Counted from the stretch's first letter, positions 8,072-17,197 are shown. The stretch is 59,356 nt of DNA from an uncultured bacterium (GCA_903839725.1 CAIMDG010000001.1:299315-358670); one strand, 5' to 3'. Notes: generated by a model from the sequence alone, not told the origin. Numbers and translations are program-made.

Positions 8072-9122
8072 GAAGCTTGAGATACGTTTTAACTATAGTT
8101 TCAACTTCTGTCACATTATTTGTCTCCATAAGTTGTGCGCGTAATTCTTTTGCATTATCCCACCCAGACACATATGCTTTAAAATGCTTCTTCATAACTG
8201 CAAAATTTTTTATATGCTTACCTGTCTTGTTCGATATGAATGTTTTACTAAACAGCTTCGTATGTCCAAGTAATACCTTCAGACGGAATTCAGGAGTTTT
8301 CTCATCAGTAGCAAAAGTACGTTTATATTTGAGATTTAATCTTTGATTTTTAAGATTCTCAAAGAACCATGGTTTGCCAAAAATACCACGACCAATCATC
8401 GCCCCATCACACCCAGATTCCAACACTTTCTTTTGTGCATCCTCGATTGATACCACATCACCATTCCCGATAATCAAAGTTTCCGGACTAATTTTATTTC
8501 TCAAAGCAACAATCTGCGGCATAATTTCCCAATGTGCCGGAACATCTGACATTTCTTTTCTAGTTCGAAGATGAACCGTGAGTACAGGAAGTCTTTGCGC
8601 CAGCAATAATTCAATCCATCCGAGATCGAGCTTATTGTATCCGATGCGCGTTTTGACTGATACAGGAATCTTTGGGGCACCAGCACGAGCAGCTTCAAGG
8701 ACTTGCAGTGCATTCAAAGGATCTTTCATACTGGCCGCTCCTCCTCCTTGTTTTTCAACAGCACGGTCAGGACAGCCCATGTTGATATCTAGACCATCAA
8801 AACCAAGCTTGGCCACCACAGCAGCAGCCTTCTTCATTGCCACAGGATGTCCTGTGAATAATTGTGCAACAACAGGACGTTCCTTTTCAGAATACACAAG
8901 ATCATGAAGAAGATTTTTTCTACCAGGTGAAATGAGTCCGTCAGCAGAAACGAATTCTGTCCACGTAACATCTGGTTTACCATATTTCGCAAACATCGCA
9001 CGGAATACAGAATCAGTCACATTTGCCATAGGAGCGAGCACAAAAAATGGCTTTGGGAGAGATTCCCAGAATGTAGTAGGCTTTGATACTGGCTTCTTTT
9101 TAGTTGGTTTCTTGGTAACCAT
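8061..9122 (-). CDS. dus: tRNA-dihydrouridine synthase
   Basis: This 353-residue flavoenzyme reduces uridines in the tRNA D-loop. PFFVLAPMANVTD starts the TIM barrel, INMGCPDRAVEKQGGGAA (about residues 113-130) carries the catalytic Cys and the conserved basic/glycine run, and GNGDV and MIGRGIFGKPW form the FMN phosphate site. The C-terminal helical domain contains KHFKAYVSGW. The N-terminus adds a lysine-rich tail (MVTKKPTKKKP). The stop codon lies inside a copy of the short CAAGG-CCTAC-CCTTG repeat, which supplies the last residues (RQG) and the stop. Confidence 0.92.
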   Translation of the reverse strand: MVTKKPTKKKPVSKPTTFWESLPKPFFVLAPMANVTDSVFRAMFAKYGKPDVTWTEFVSADGLISPGRKNLLHDLVYSEKERPVVAQLFTGHPVAMKKAAAVVAKLGFDGLDINMGCPDRAVEKQGGGAASMKDPLNALQVLEAARAGAPKIPVSVKTRIGYNKLDLGWIELLLAQRLPVLTVHLRTRKEMSDVPAHWEIMPQIVALRNKISPETLIIGNGDVVSIEDAQKKVLESGCDGAMIGRGIFGKPWFFENLKNQRLNLKYKRTFATDEKTPEFRLKVLLGHTKLFSKTFISNKTGKHIKNFAVMKKHFKAYVSGWDNAKELRAQLMETNNVTEVETIVKTYLKLRQG

Positions 9123-9162
9123 ATGTACCCGAATGTATCACGAAGTATGTACAAAGTAAAAA

Positions 9163-9292
9163 TCAAATCACAAATATCAAGTTCCAAATAAACACCAATC
9201 CAAAAAATTCAAACCATTAATACTAACAATTTGATTGAGCAATTGAAATTTGATTATTGTAATTTATTTGGAACTTGATATTTGTAATTTGG
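9163..9292. repeat. Intergenic inverted repeat (28-bp arms)
   Basis: Left arm 9165-9192 and right arm 9263-9290 are complementary with one mismatch, around an AT-rich 70-nt centre. The repeat fills the dacA-dus gap. It may be a miniature palindromic element; no coding content was seen. Confidence 0.6.
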
Positions 9293-9303
9293 AATTTATA
9301 CAA

Positions 9304-10269
9304 CTACTTAACTTTCTCTAACAACTTGATCATGTCCGAATCTCGTGCCCCACTTCCTAAAATAATAACCGCATATATGTCCTTACTTGCACCAACGGCA
9401 AATAATTGTACCGCTGTTCTATTTGCCTCTGTCGTATATCCATTCTTGCCTCCTCTATAATTTGACCAACTCAAGAAATGTGTTGGGTTCGTAAATGTAT
9501 GAGAACGAATAGTTTTTGATTTGAGTTGTGTTATTGAAATAATCTCAGGATCACTTGTTCGTATCCATTCAAGGATAGTTGCAAGATCATTTGCAGTAGA
9601 AACATTTTGCCCATCAAGGCCAGAAGGATCCTTGAATGAAGTTCGATATGCTCCTATAGACTGTGTGAAATCATTCATGGCCTGAATAAACTTTTTTCGT
9701 ACAAAAAATTGAGCATAGGCTTCAGCGGCATCATTGGATGAAGCCATAAGTAACGGATACAACATATCCCTTGCAGTGAATGTTTCTCCGACCCTGAATC
9801 CAGCAGTATTACCATATGTCGACAACACTTCACGATTCAGAGTTATGTGTGCAGTAGGATCAATTAATTTACGTGCGACAATTGCTGTCACTAATTTTGT
9901 CACAGAAGCTATCGGTAATACTGTGTCAGTATTATATTGAACTGCCACAGTGTTTCTGGTGAGATTTTTAACTAGATATGCCAACGAAGTAATCTTTCCA
10001 TCAGCACCACGAGGAAGTGCTTGCGCCGCAGCATCGAGAATATCCTCTTCCTCAAGCGCAGTATAGCGAATTGTGCGAGTGAATCCAGAAATAGAAGTTC
10101 CATCATCCGGACTTACAAATGCCGTTTTGACCTCAGACAACGTTGTTGACGCTGTGTGTATGATGTATGGTCGAACTGCATGCCACGTGAACGATATAAG
10201 ATACGCACATATAACTCCACACACTATTGCTGCAAGTCCACCGAAAAGCGTATAGAAGAAATGCTTCAT
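9304..10269 (-). CDS. dacA: Serine-type D-alanyl-D-alanine carboxypeptidase (PBP5/DacA family)
   Basis: This 321-residue peptidase S11 protein has an N-terminal membrane helix (about residues 6-26) and the three active-site motifs: SVTK (in LPIASVTKLV, near 121), SSN (in MASSNDAAEA, near 176) and GGKNGYT near 272, where the usual KTG is KNG. The Thr-to-Asn change is tolerated in some penicillin-binding families but is worth noting. It should trim peptidoglycan pentapeptides outside the cell. The FtsQ-like gene ends 1 nt upstream, so the two are translationally coupled. Confidence 0.85.
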   Translation of the reverse strand: MKHFFYTLFGGLAAIVCGVICAYLISFTWHAVRPYIIHTASTTLSEVKTAFVSPDDGTSISGFTRTIRYTALEEEDILDAAAQALPRGADGKITSLAYLVKNLTRNTVAVQYNTDTVLPIASVTKLVTAIVARKLIDPTAHITLNREVLSTYGNTAGFRVGETFTARDMLYPLLMASSNDAAEAYAQFFVRKKFIQAMNDFTQSIGAYRTSFKDPSGLDGQNVSTANDLATILEWIRTSDPEIISITQLKSKTIRSHTFTNPTHFLSWSNYRGGKNGYTTEANRTAVQLFAVGASKDIYAVIILGSGARDSDMIKLLEKVK

Positions 10270-10270
10270 G

Positions 10271-11194
10271 CTATTTGATCAATCGATAAAATACATTTGA
10301 CCCATATCTAATATCAAGGTATTCAAAACGTGCATGTACTTTTTTTATTGCAGAGTCAGAAGACATGCGTCCCCAAAATGAAAGTAAATTACTCAATTGG
10401 ACATCAAAGGGGCGTGCATTATTGAAATATATAACCGCCATATTGTTTGTTGATGTTGTTCCTGTAGAGGGACCTTTTTGATGTATATACAATTCGTATT
10501 CCCCACCAGCTTTAATCAAAAGTGCCTGAGGATCCATTTCTGCAGATTTGATTGATTCATACAAATTTTGCAAAGACATAAACTCAGTTGTTGATGTGGC
10601 CATGTACCCGAGCCCATCAATATCAGTGGATGTTGAAAGATCCAATACATCAGGAACATAGTATCGATTATAAATCTGCCCAGACATAGATGCTGACTTT
10701 TTGAACATATATCCCGTATGGTCAGTGAGATAACAGGAATCTGAATCTGTATTCAATGTATCACCATCCCAATCAGGCAATGTAGTACAAGCAATTGCTA
10801 CTGGTACTTTATTATTTACTGAAATAATAAGAGAGTGCCACCCGTCACGACGGATCGTCACCTGTAGAATGCGTGTCGAAGTAGAAATTATTGCTGCCAC
10901 CAAAGAATCATGTGGATATATGAGTGAACTTCGATGCGAGAATAATCCCATGTATGAACCGTCGAGTGTTTGATCGGCTATAGTATGTAGTGATGAAACA
11001 GTATCTTCATCAGCGCCAAATATCTGCACTGTATCAATATGGAATACATTCGCATTGATACTTTTGACTATTCCAAATACAACAATACAAATCAGTACTA
11101 TACTCACGCCACATATCAGAAGCAAACGAGTATGACGGGTACGCGTGAATGATTTTGATTGATGGGATAATTTAGAACGTCGAGGAATATCCAT
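10271..11194 (-). CDS. FtsQ/DivIB-like cell division membrane protein
   Basis: This 307-residue protein has a basic cytoplasmic tail, one membrane helix (about residues 26-46) and an extracytoplasmic region that starts like a POTRA domain (FHIDTVQIFGAD, about 52-63). Later there is a short beta-rich part, VNNKVPVAIAC...CYLTDHTGYMF, resembling the FtsQ core in which ER-x-PVA is followed by the D-x-x-G-x-x-F pattern. A role in the divisome is inferred from this architecture and from coupling to dacA. Overall similarity is weak, so another POTRA-type protein is possible. Confidence 0.5.
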   Translation of the reverse strand: MDIPRRSKLSHQSKSFTRTRHTRLLLICGVSIVLICIVVFGIVKSINANVFHIDTVQIFGADEDTVSSLHTIADQTLDGSYMGLFSHRSSLIYPHDSLVAAIISTSTRILQVTIRRDGWHSLIISVNNKVPVAIACTTLPDWDGDTLNTDSDSCYLTDHTGYMFKKSASMSGQIYNRYYVPDVLDLSTSTDIDGLGYMATSTTEFMSLQNLYESIKSAEMDPQALLIKAGGEYELYIHQKGPSTGTTSTNNMAVIYFNNARPFDVQLSNLLSFWGRMSSDSAIKKVHARFEYLDIRYGSNVFYRLIK

Positions 11195-11227
11195 AAATGA
11201 AAGGTGCGAACTAAAAATCTAAACAAG

Positions 11228-12523
11228 CTACTTCACTCCTCCTATAACATCTTGTCCGAGATATTTTCTCAATACTTCTGGAACCTTGATAGTACCATCT
11301 GCTTGCTGATAATTTTCGATAAGTGATACGAGAATGCGTGGTGTTGGGATAGCTGTTGAGTTGAGTGAGTGTGCGTAACGTAGTGTACCCTCAGCATCAC
11401 GATAGCGAATATTCAAGCGACGACACTGGAAATCATGGAAATATGAAGCTGATGAAATCTCACGATATGTCTTTTCTTTTGGAACCCACAATTCTATATC
11501 GTACTTTTTGACCTGACCGAGACCAAGGTCCGCGCCACAGTTAATCACTGTGTGATATGGAATATTGAGAGATTCAATGAATTCCTCAGTGTTGCGATTG
11601 ACCTCTTCATGATATTTGACTGAAGTTTCATGATTGGCTTCACAAAGAATGAGCTGTTCAAACTTGTAGAATTCATGGACACGAATAAGGCCTTTAACGT
11701 CCTTACTGTGCGCACCAGCTTCACGACGATAACAAGGAGAAAAACCGAGATATCGTTTTGGAAGTTGTTCGAGAGACAATGTCTCATCAGCATGCATACC
11801 CATAAGTGGAACTTCCGCAGTACCGACGAGATAGTCACTATCCTGAGTTTTATAGAGATCTTCTTCTCCGTCTGGAAGATACCCAGTACCGAACATAGTA
11901 AGTTTTCTAACAATAACTGGAGGCATCACCGGAACAAATCCTTTGCCCACAATACCTGCATTGTTTTTTTCACCAAAGAAATCAAGAGCGTAATTCCAAA
12001 TAGCAAAACACAGTCTAACTCCATCGCCAGTCAAAAAATATCCTCTGAAACCATGGACCTTTGATCCGCGTTCAATGTCAACCATATTCAAAGCAGTCAT
12101 AATCTCAATATGATCTTTTGGTTCAAAACCAAAGTTTGGCTTTTCACCCCACACTTTGACTTCTTTATTGTCGGCATCACTTGCCCCATCAGGAACTGAC
12201 ATGTCAGGAACATTTGGTGCACGCAACATGAGGTTCTGCCAATCCTTCATAACATCCTTGAGAAGTGCATCTTCTTTTTCGAGCTCATTCTTGACTGTCT
12301 TCATCTCTGCAATGAGTGCCGCACGCTCTTCTGGAGTAGCTGCTTTGGTAATCTTGTCACTTGCAGCATTCTGAGCCGCACGACGTGCTTCAACACTTGC
12401 AAGAAGAGTACGACGCTTATCATCGAGTGTAATGAGTTCTTCTACATTAAAATTAACGTGCTTCTTTTGAGCCGCTGCTGCAATAATCTCCTTATTTTCC
12501 CTGATGAATTTTATATCTAGCAT
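11228..12523 (-). CDS. serS: Seryl-tRNA synthetase
   Basis: This 431-residue class II synthetase charges tRNA-Ser. The N-terminal coiled-coil arm (about 1-105, MLDIKFIRENKE...) binds the long variable arm of tRNA-Ser. Motif 2 appears as CYRREAGAHSKDVKGLIRVHEF (quoted in part: YRREAGAHSKD) and motif 3 as SLNSTAIPTPRILVSLIENYQ (core NSTAIPTPR), which matches the family GxxxxxxR ATP site. Length is normal. The upstream divergent region towards dprA contains the large palindrome at 12677-12794. Confidence 0.95.
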   Translation of the reverse strand: MLDIKFIRENKEIIAAAAQKKHVNFNVEELITLDDKRRTLLASVEARRAAQNAASDKITKAATPEERAALIAEMKTVKNELEKEDALLKDVMKDWQNLMLRAPNVPDMSVPDGASDADNKEVKVWGEKPNFGFEPKDHIEIMTALNMVDIERGSKVHGFRGYFLTGDGVRLCFAIWNYALDFFGEKNNAGIVGKGFVPVMPPVIVRKLTMFGTGYLPDGEEDLYKTQDSDYLVGTAEVPLMGMHADETLSLEQLPKRYLGFSPCYRREAGAHSKDVKGLIRVHEFYKFEQLILCEANHETSVKYHEEVNRNTEEFIESLNIPYHTVINCGADLGLGQVKKYDIELWVPKEKTYREISSASYFHDFQCRRLNIRYRDAEGTLRYAHSLNSTAIPTPRILVSLIENYQQADGTIKVPEVLRKYLGQDVIGGVK

Positions 12524-12676
12524 ATGTAGACTCTATAGTATCATTATTTCTTTAAAAATTGAACAGGAATTGATTCGCTCTATGGTACAATGCATCGTTT
12601 CGAATTTCTATCGACATACCTGCCAGTTTTGTTGTGGTTATGATCGAAACACCTATTACTTTATTAGATTACAGTG

Positions 12677-12794
12677 GCAACGAGAGGGGACGCGTACTCA
12701 TTTTCCGTACAAGTTTAGAGACGTGTACATTACACCGCGTACCCCAATGTTTACAAACTTGTACGGAAAATGAGTACGCGTCCCCTCTCGTTGC
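12677..12794. repeat. Large perfect palindrome with conserved 38-nt loop (copy A)
   Basis: The arms at 12677-12716 and 12755-12794 are perfectly complementary over 40 bp, and the 38-nt loop is 12717-12754. The loop and the inner stem match the palindrome at 55104-55268 in reverse orientation (36 of 38 loop bases). The outer stems differ between the copies but remain paired. It lies in the serS-dprA divergent gap, ending 11 nt before the dprA ATG. Inside the loop GTGTA-CAT-TACAC can form a small hairpin. Confidence 0.9.
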
Positions 12795-12805
12795 TAAAAA
12801 CTGAC

Positions 12806-13684
12806 ATGAATACTTCAACACTTACAAAAGAAAACTACCCTTTCTTACTCACACAAATTCCAAATCTACCAAAAGAAATATATATCGCGGGTTCAATGCC
12901 AAAACTAGAACATAAATACTTGTGCGTTATTGGTTCGAGAAATTACAGCCAGTATGGAAAAGATGCTTGTATGAAACTCATTCAAGGACTAAAAGGATAT
13001 CCGATAACAATAGTCTCTGGACTTGCGATTGGTATTGATTCAATATCTCACGAAGCTGCAATCGAAGCAGGAATCAATACGATGGCTTTTCCTGGTTCAG
13101 GACTATCACTAGAAGTTTTGTATCCAGCATGTCGAAGAAGATTGGCCCAGAGAATAATTGAATCAGGAGGCACACTCCTTTCCCCGTTCAAAATGAATCA
13201 AACGGGAGCATTCTGGACCTTCCCTTTCAGAAATCGCCTGATGGCAGGAATATCTCACGCTACACTTATTATAGAAGCGCGTAGAGGCTCTGGGACACTC
13301 CTTACTGCAGAGTATGCAGCTGAATTCAATCGTGACATTCTCGCAGTACCAGGTTCAATATTCTCAGAACTATCATATGGACCTCATATGCTCATTCAAC
13401 GTGGAGCCATTCCTGTCATATCATCAAGAGATATACTCGAAGCACTTGGATTCAAAGTTCAAAAGGAAGCAACTCAACAATCATTATTGAACCTCGCAGA
13501 ATTGTCACTGACAGAGGAACAAAAAAATATTGTAAATACACTCAGACTATCACCGTGCAGTGGTTCGGACTTAATAGAAAAGTTACATCTCACATCATCT
13601 ACATTGAATATGCACATATCAGAGCTTGAATTGAAAGAAATTGTAGAAGAAAGAGATGGCCTCTATCAAATAAAAAATAGCTAA
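12806..13684 (+). CDS. dprA: DNA-processing protein A (natural transformation)
   Basis: The ATG at 12806 gives 292 residues; an earlier GTG-type start would lie inside the palindrome. The Rossmann-like DprA core is clear: VIGSRNYSQYG (about 35-45), SGLAIGIDSISHEAA, FPGSGLSLEVLYP and NRLMAGIS, then EARRGSGTLLTAEYA. A C-terminal winged-helix region (about 230-290, LIEKLHLTSSTLNMHISELE) resembles the DprA C-domain. DprA loads RecA on incoming single-stranded DNA, so some competence-type DNA uptake is suggested. topA follows on the same strand with its own promoter. Confidence 0.92.
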   Translation: MNTSTLTKENYPFLLTQIPNLPKEIYIAGSMPKLEHKYLCVIGSRNYSQYGKDACMKLIQGLKGYPITIVSGLAIGIDSISHEAAIEAGINTMAFPGSGLSLEVLYPACRRRLAQRIIESGGTLLSPFKMNQTGAFWTFPFRNRLMAGISHATLIIEARRGSGTLLTAEYAAEFNRDILAVPGSIFSELSYGPHMLIQRGAIPVISSRDILEALGFKVQKEATQQSLLNLAELSLTEEQKNIVNTLRLSPCSGSDLIEKLHLTSSTLNMHISELELKEIVEERDGLYQIKNS

Positions 13685-13711
13685 AATCATTCACGTTACT
13701 CATTGTATCTT

Positions 13712-13740
13712 TTGACCTTTACCTTTACTCCGTGTAATAC
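13712..13740 (+). promoter_or_regulatory. topA promoter
   Basis: TTGACC (13712-13717), 17-nt spacer, TAATAC (13735-13740). The topA ATG is 9 nt beyond the -10 box, so the transcript should have almost no leader. Confidence 0.6.
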
Positions 13741-13749
13741 TTAGCGCTA

Positions 13750-16089
13750 ATGAAACTCGTTATCGTAGAATCCCCTTCAAAATCAAAGACTATCACCAAA
13801 TATCTCGGTGAAGGATATATTGTGCGCGCATCAGTTGGCCACGTTCGTGATCTTCCAAAATCAAGTAAGAAAGCAATCGACATTGGAGCCGGATTCACAC
13901 CTCATTATGAAGTTGTTGCCAAGAAAGAAGAAGTTCTCTCTGATATCGCTGCTCAATCACGCAAAGCTGACGAAATATTACTTGCAACAGACCCGGACCG
14001 TGAAGGAGAAGCGATCGCATGGCACATAGCAGAAGTGCTCAAAGACCGTCTCGGTAAAGGGGCTATCAAAAAAATGCAACGCATCAGTTTCCACGAAATT
14101 ACCAAGGAAGCTGTACAGGAGGCTCTCAAAAATCCTCGTGAGATCGATCAAAATCTCCGCCAAGCACAAGAGGCTCGACGCGTGCTTGATCGACTTGTTG
14201 GTTATGAACTTTCTGGTCTTATCTGGAAAAAAGTTCGCTACGGTCTTTCTGCTGGACGTGTCCAATCACCCGCATTACGTATCATCGTCGAACGTGAACG
14301 AGAGATCAAGGCATTCATTCCAGAAACCTATTGGGCTTTGAGCGGTGAATGGAAAACAAAGAAAGGAGACAAACTCACTCTTACCTGCGTTGAAGAACCT
14401 CGCAACAAAGCACATGTTGATTCTATTCTCGACGCTGCACGTAACAACCCATGGCACGTTGTAGATATAGAAGAGTCTGAACAAAAGCGTTCATCAAAAG
14501 CCCCTTTCATCACTTCGACATTACAGCAGGCTGCAAGTTCACGTCTCGGATTCTCACCATCACGAACTATGGGTATTGCTCAGAAACTCTATGAAGCTGG
14601 ACACATCACCTACATGCGTACAGACTCAACAAATCTCGGCGCACAAGCTGTTGCGCAGATCGTCTCAGTTGTTACCAAAAATTATGGCAAAGAATACGTG
14701 AATGTCAGAACCTTTGCTACAAAAAGTAAAAATGCCCAAGAAGCTCACGAAGCGATCCGTCCAACCAATTTCAGCAAAGAATCAGTCGGGGCTAACGATG
14801 AGCAGAAGAAACTATATCGTCTCATCTGGGCACGTACCGTCGCCTCACAGATGACTGATGCGCGCATGGCGAAGACAAAAATTATCGCAAATATCAAAGG
14901 TCCGACTATTCCTGACTTTACCGCAGTTGGTTCACGCATCCTTTTCGATGGTTGGCTCAAAGCTGACCCTGATTCAGTTGGCGAAGAAGTTACACTGCCA
15001 CTCTGTGCAAAAGATGAACCGTTGGCACTTATCTCTATTGATTCACAAGAAAAGCAAACTCAACCACCAGCTCGATACACCGAAGCTGGACTTATCAAGG
15101 AGCTCGAGAAGCGTGGTATCGGTCGTCCTTCTACGTATGCTTCTATTTGTCGCACCATCGAAGAACGTGGCTATGTGGAAAAAGAGGGACGCTCACTCAA
15201 ACCAACCGATACCGGTGAAGTTGTTTCTTCATTCTTGGAAGAATACTTCCCTACATATATCAGTGATACATTCACTGCCGAAATGGAAAATGAACTCGAC
15301 GAAATAGCCAGTGGCGAACGCACATACTTGAAGACTCTGACAGATTTCTATTGGCCATTCCACCAAGAAGTATTGTCGAAAGATAAACTTGCAAAGGCAA
15401 CCAATCTCGGTGCTGCAGATCCAAAATTCGTATGTCCAAAATGTGGAACTACTCCTATGGAGATCAAACTCGGCAGAAATGGTAAATTCCTTTCATGCTC
15501 AAAATACCCTGATTGTGATGGAGCGCTTACGCTCGACGGCACCGAATTCAAGAAAGATGAACCTATCGGTATTGATCCGACAACCAACCTTCCTATTTTT
15601 GTCTTGAATGGTAGATTTGGTCCATATGTCCAACTCGGTGTGAAGCCACCAAAAGTGAAGAAGGTAAAGAAACCAAAAGTTAAAAAAGGGAAAGTTTCAA
15701 AGAAAAAAATCGATGCAAATACGCAAATGATCGCGAATGACGCGAATGGCATCGCAACTGAAATACCAATCGTAGAAGCAATTCCGGAAACTCCAGTTGC
15801 ACCAAAACCTCGCATGGCTTCAATTCCCCGCACTATGGATCCTTCCAAGGTTACTATTGCTGATGCCCTCAAATACTTGAGTCTTCCTCGTACGCTCGGC
15901 ACTCACCCTGTCTCTGGTAAAGACGTCGTCGCTTCAAATGGTCGTTTCGGCCCATATGTTGCTCATGATAGTAATTATCGTTCAATCAAAGCACCTGACG
16001 ATGTATATGAAATATCTCTTGCGCGAGGCCTTGAATTGTTAGCTATTGAAAAGAAACCACGAGGGTTCAAGAAAAAAACTGATAAATAA
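13750..16089 (+). CDS. topA: DNA topoisomerase I with an in-frame repeat-derived insertion
   Basis: This 779-residue type IA topoisomerase relaxes negative supercoils. It has an N-terminal Toprim domain (VESPSKSKTI near residue 5; DPDREGEAI near 81), the active-site Tyr288 in HITYMRTDST, one four-Cys zinc ribbon (about 562-588, CPKCGTTP...CSKYPDC) and two NGRFGPYV-containing C-terminal units (about 617 and 722). Between them lies a Lys-rich linker holding DANTQMIANDANGI (about 655-668). The DNA for that peptide matches the palindromic repeat at 41454-41562 and an insertion in SMC. The rest is normal. Confidence 0.95.
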   Translation: MKLVIVESPSKSKTITKYLGEGYIVRASVGHVRDLPKSSKKAIDIGAGFTPHYEVVAKKEEVLSDIAAQSRKADEILLATDPDREGEAIAWHIAEVLKDRLGKGAIKKMQRISFHEITKEAVQEALKNPREIDQNLRQAQEARRVLDRLVGYELSGLIWKKVRYGLSAGRVQSPALRIIVEREREIKAFIPETYWALSGEWKTKKGDKLTLTCVEEPRNKAHVDSILDAARNNPWHVVDIEESEQKRSSKAPFITSTLQQAASSRLGFSPSRTMGIAQKLYEAGHITYMRTDSTNLGAQAVAQIVSVVTKNYGKEYVNVRTFATKSKNAQEAHEAIRPTNFSKESVGANDEQKKLYRLIWARTVASQMTDARMAKTKIIANIKGPTIPDFTAVGSRILFDGWLKADPDSVGEEVTLPLCAKDEPLALISIDSQEKQTQPPARYTEAGLIKELEKRGIGRPSTYASICRTIEERGYVEKEGRSLKPTDTGEVVSSFLEEYFPTYISDTFTAEMENELDEIASGERTYLKTLTDFYWPFHQEVLSKDKLAKATNLGAADPKFVCPKCGTTPMEIKLGRNGKFLSCSKYPDCDGALTLDGTEFKKDEPIGIDPTTNLPIFVLNGRFGPYVQLGVKPPKVKKVKKPKVKKGKVSKKKIDANTQMIANDANGIATEIPIVEAIPETPVAPKPRMASIPRTMDPSKVTIADALKYLSLPRTLGTHPVSGKDVVASNGRFGPYVAHDSNYRSIKAPDDVYEISLARGLELLAIEKKPRGFKKKTDK
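15711..15758 (+). repeat. In-frame half copy of the GATGCAAATACGC repeat inside topA
   Basis: The sequence starting GATGCAAATACGCAAATG and continuing CGCGAATGACGCGAAT matches one arm of the palindrome at 41454-41562 and the insertion in smc (37349-37386). It is read in frame as DANTQMIANDAN. Confidence 0.8.
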
Positions 16090-16139
16090 CATGTGTTTGC
16101 ATTACAAATTAAATTATTGTAGTATCGAAAATAGCGATG

Positions 16140-16545
16140 CTAGATCTTTGAACAAAAAAGAGTTGATTCCCCGTTACAAGGGATAAGGCTAAACCTCACC
16201 GCCTACGTGTGGGGTGTCGAGGGATATTGTACCGCCACAGGCAATATGGACATCTCTGTCGCCAATGAAGCAAGTTGTTCAAGAGGCAAACATCCTGGAA
16301 AGTTACACAGGACGTACAGATACCCTAGAGGTGAAAACGTCTAGGAAGCTACGATTGAATTGAAGGCAATTCAACTCACAGATGCATATTCGATACTCCC
16401 GTGTGAATTTGTTCTCGGCCGAGAACTTCTTCACGTTTCCACCACATGGGCAATTAAGACGCAAGTCGCAGTTCCCTCGTGGTAAGCCTAAACGAAGATC
16501 TCTTTGCTCCGAAAGTTCCCCCTACGCAAGTGGGGGGCTTTTTAT
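16140..16545 (+). ncRNA. Unassigned structured RNA 1, about 400 nt
   Basis: No ORF occupies this gap. A 9-bp closing helix can form between AGATCTTTG (16142-16150) and CGAAGATCT (16492-16500), and GGCT...CC (16187-16195) pairs with GG..AGCC (16480-16488). Many internal hairpins follow: ATATTG/CAATAT; TCCTG/CAGGA; CCTAGA/TCTAGG with a GAAA tetraloop; TTGAATTG/CAATTCAA; GTTCTC-GGCC-GAGAAC; GAC-GCAA-GTC. A strong terminator ends it. GNRA-type loops and closed architecture suggest a folded RNA. The signatures of RNase P RNA, tmRNA, SRP RNA and group I introns were looked for and not found. Confidence 0.65.
16518..16544 (+). terminator. Intrinsic terminator of RNA 1
   Basis: CCCCCTAC-GCAA-GTGGGGGG stem-loop followed by CTTTTTATT on the plus strand. 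Confidence 0.85.
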
Positions 16546-16615
16546 TGTATATGTATAAAAATGTAATTAAAAAACAGTAGGAACGAATTCCTACTGTCGC
16601 GCACGTATGTGCACT

Positions 16616-17197
16616 TCAAACCAGCATTGTCCTCAAATCAATCTGCTTGAGAACCCCAAACATGGCACGATGAAGATCTTCGAGGGTGCCATTGTTGTTG
16701 ATATGGAAATCAGCCATCGCAATGACCTTGCTCACATTGTGAGCATACGGATCAGGATTTTCTGACTCAAGGCGTTCGAATTCGACGAACTCATCGAAAG
16801 TCACTTCATCGCCGAGACGCTTACGTGCTTTGGTCCGCTCATAGCGAACATGTTGAGGCGCATCGATTGCTACCACGACAGCTCCATGAGCTTTGAGGGC
16901 GGTAATTTCAGCCACCACACGAGGACCAGCAACGACGAGATATTCTGCTTCATTTTCTTCCAAAATATGTGGTATTGGAAATGCAGGACCAAACTTCCGC
17001 CGCAATTCCGTAGAAACTTTGTTGAGATTTGTCGGGCTCGTATCCCCGAGGTTATGTGTTGTGACATATGACCTGATGTAGTCGCCCGTAGAAACAAAAG
17101 TAAAATCACAAGCGTCTCTCAAATATTCTGCAGCAGCGTCTTTCCCAGTGAGCGGATGTCCGACGATACAGACCAATTGCAATGGTTCATGATTCAT
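16616..17197 (-). CDS. Small P-loop kinase (dephospho-CoA/adenylate kinase-like)
   Basis: This 193-residue protein starts with a P-loop GHPLTGKDAAAEYL (about residues 13-26), where Lys is followed by Asp-Ala rather than Ser/Thr. VSTGDYIRSYV (35-45) corresponds to the substrate-binding strand-helix of CoaE/adenylate kinases, VVAGPRVVAEI is the Walker B strand, and ERTKARKR near 124 looks like the LID arginines. The closest recognisable group is the archaeal UPF0200/AAA_18 predicted kinases. No neighbour hints at the substrate; unassigned RNAs lie on both sides. Its upstream end faces RNA 2. Confidence 0.6.
   Translation of the reverse strand: MNHEPLQLVCIVGHPLTGKDAAAEYLRDACDFTFVSTGDYIRSYVTTHNLGDTSPTNLNKVSTELRRKFGPAFPIPHILEENEAEYLVVAGPRVVAEITALKAHGAVVVAIDAPQHVRYERTKARKRLGDEVTFDEFVEFERLESENPDPYAHNVSKVIAMADFHINNNGTLEDLHRAMFGVLKQIDLRTMLV

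Noticed and set aside
12677..12794. Integron attC site
   Set aside because: The palindrome lacks the GTTRRRY/RYYYAAC boxes at its ends and there is no integrase or gene cassette array.
16140..16545. Assignment of RNA 1 to RNase P RNA or tmRNA
   Set aside because: The GAGGAAAGUCC and AGANNAAUG boxes of RNase P and the tag ORF plus tRNA-like ends of tmRNA could not be found, so no name was given.
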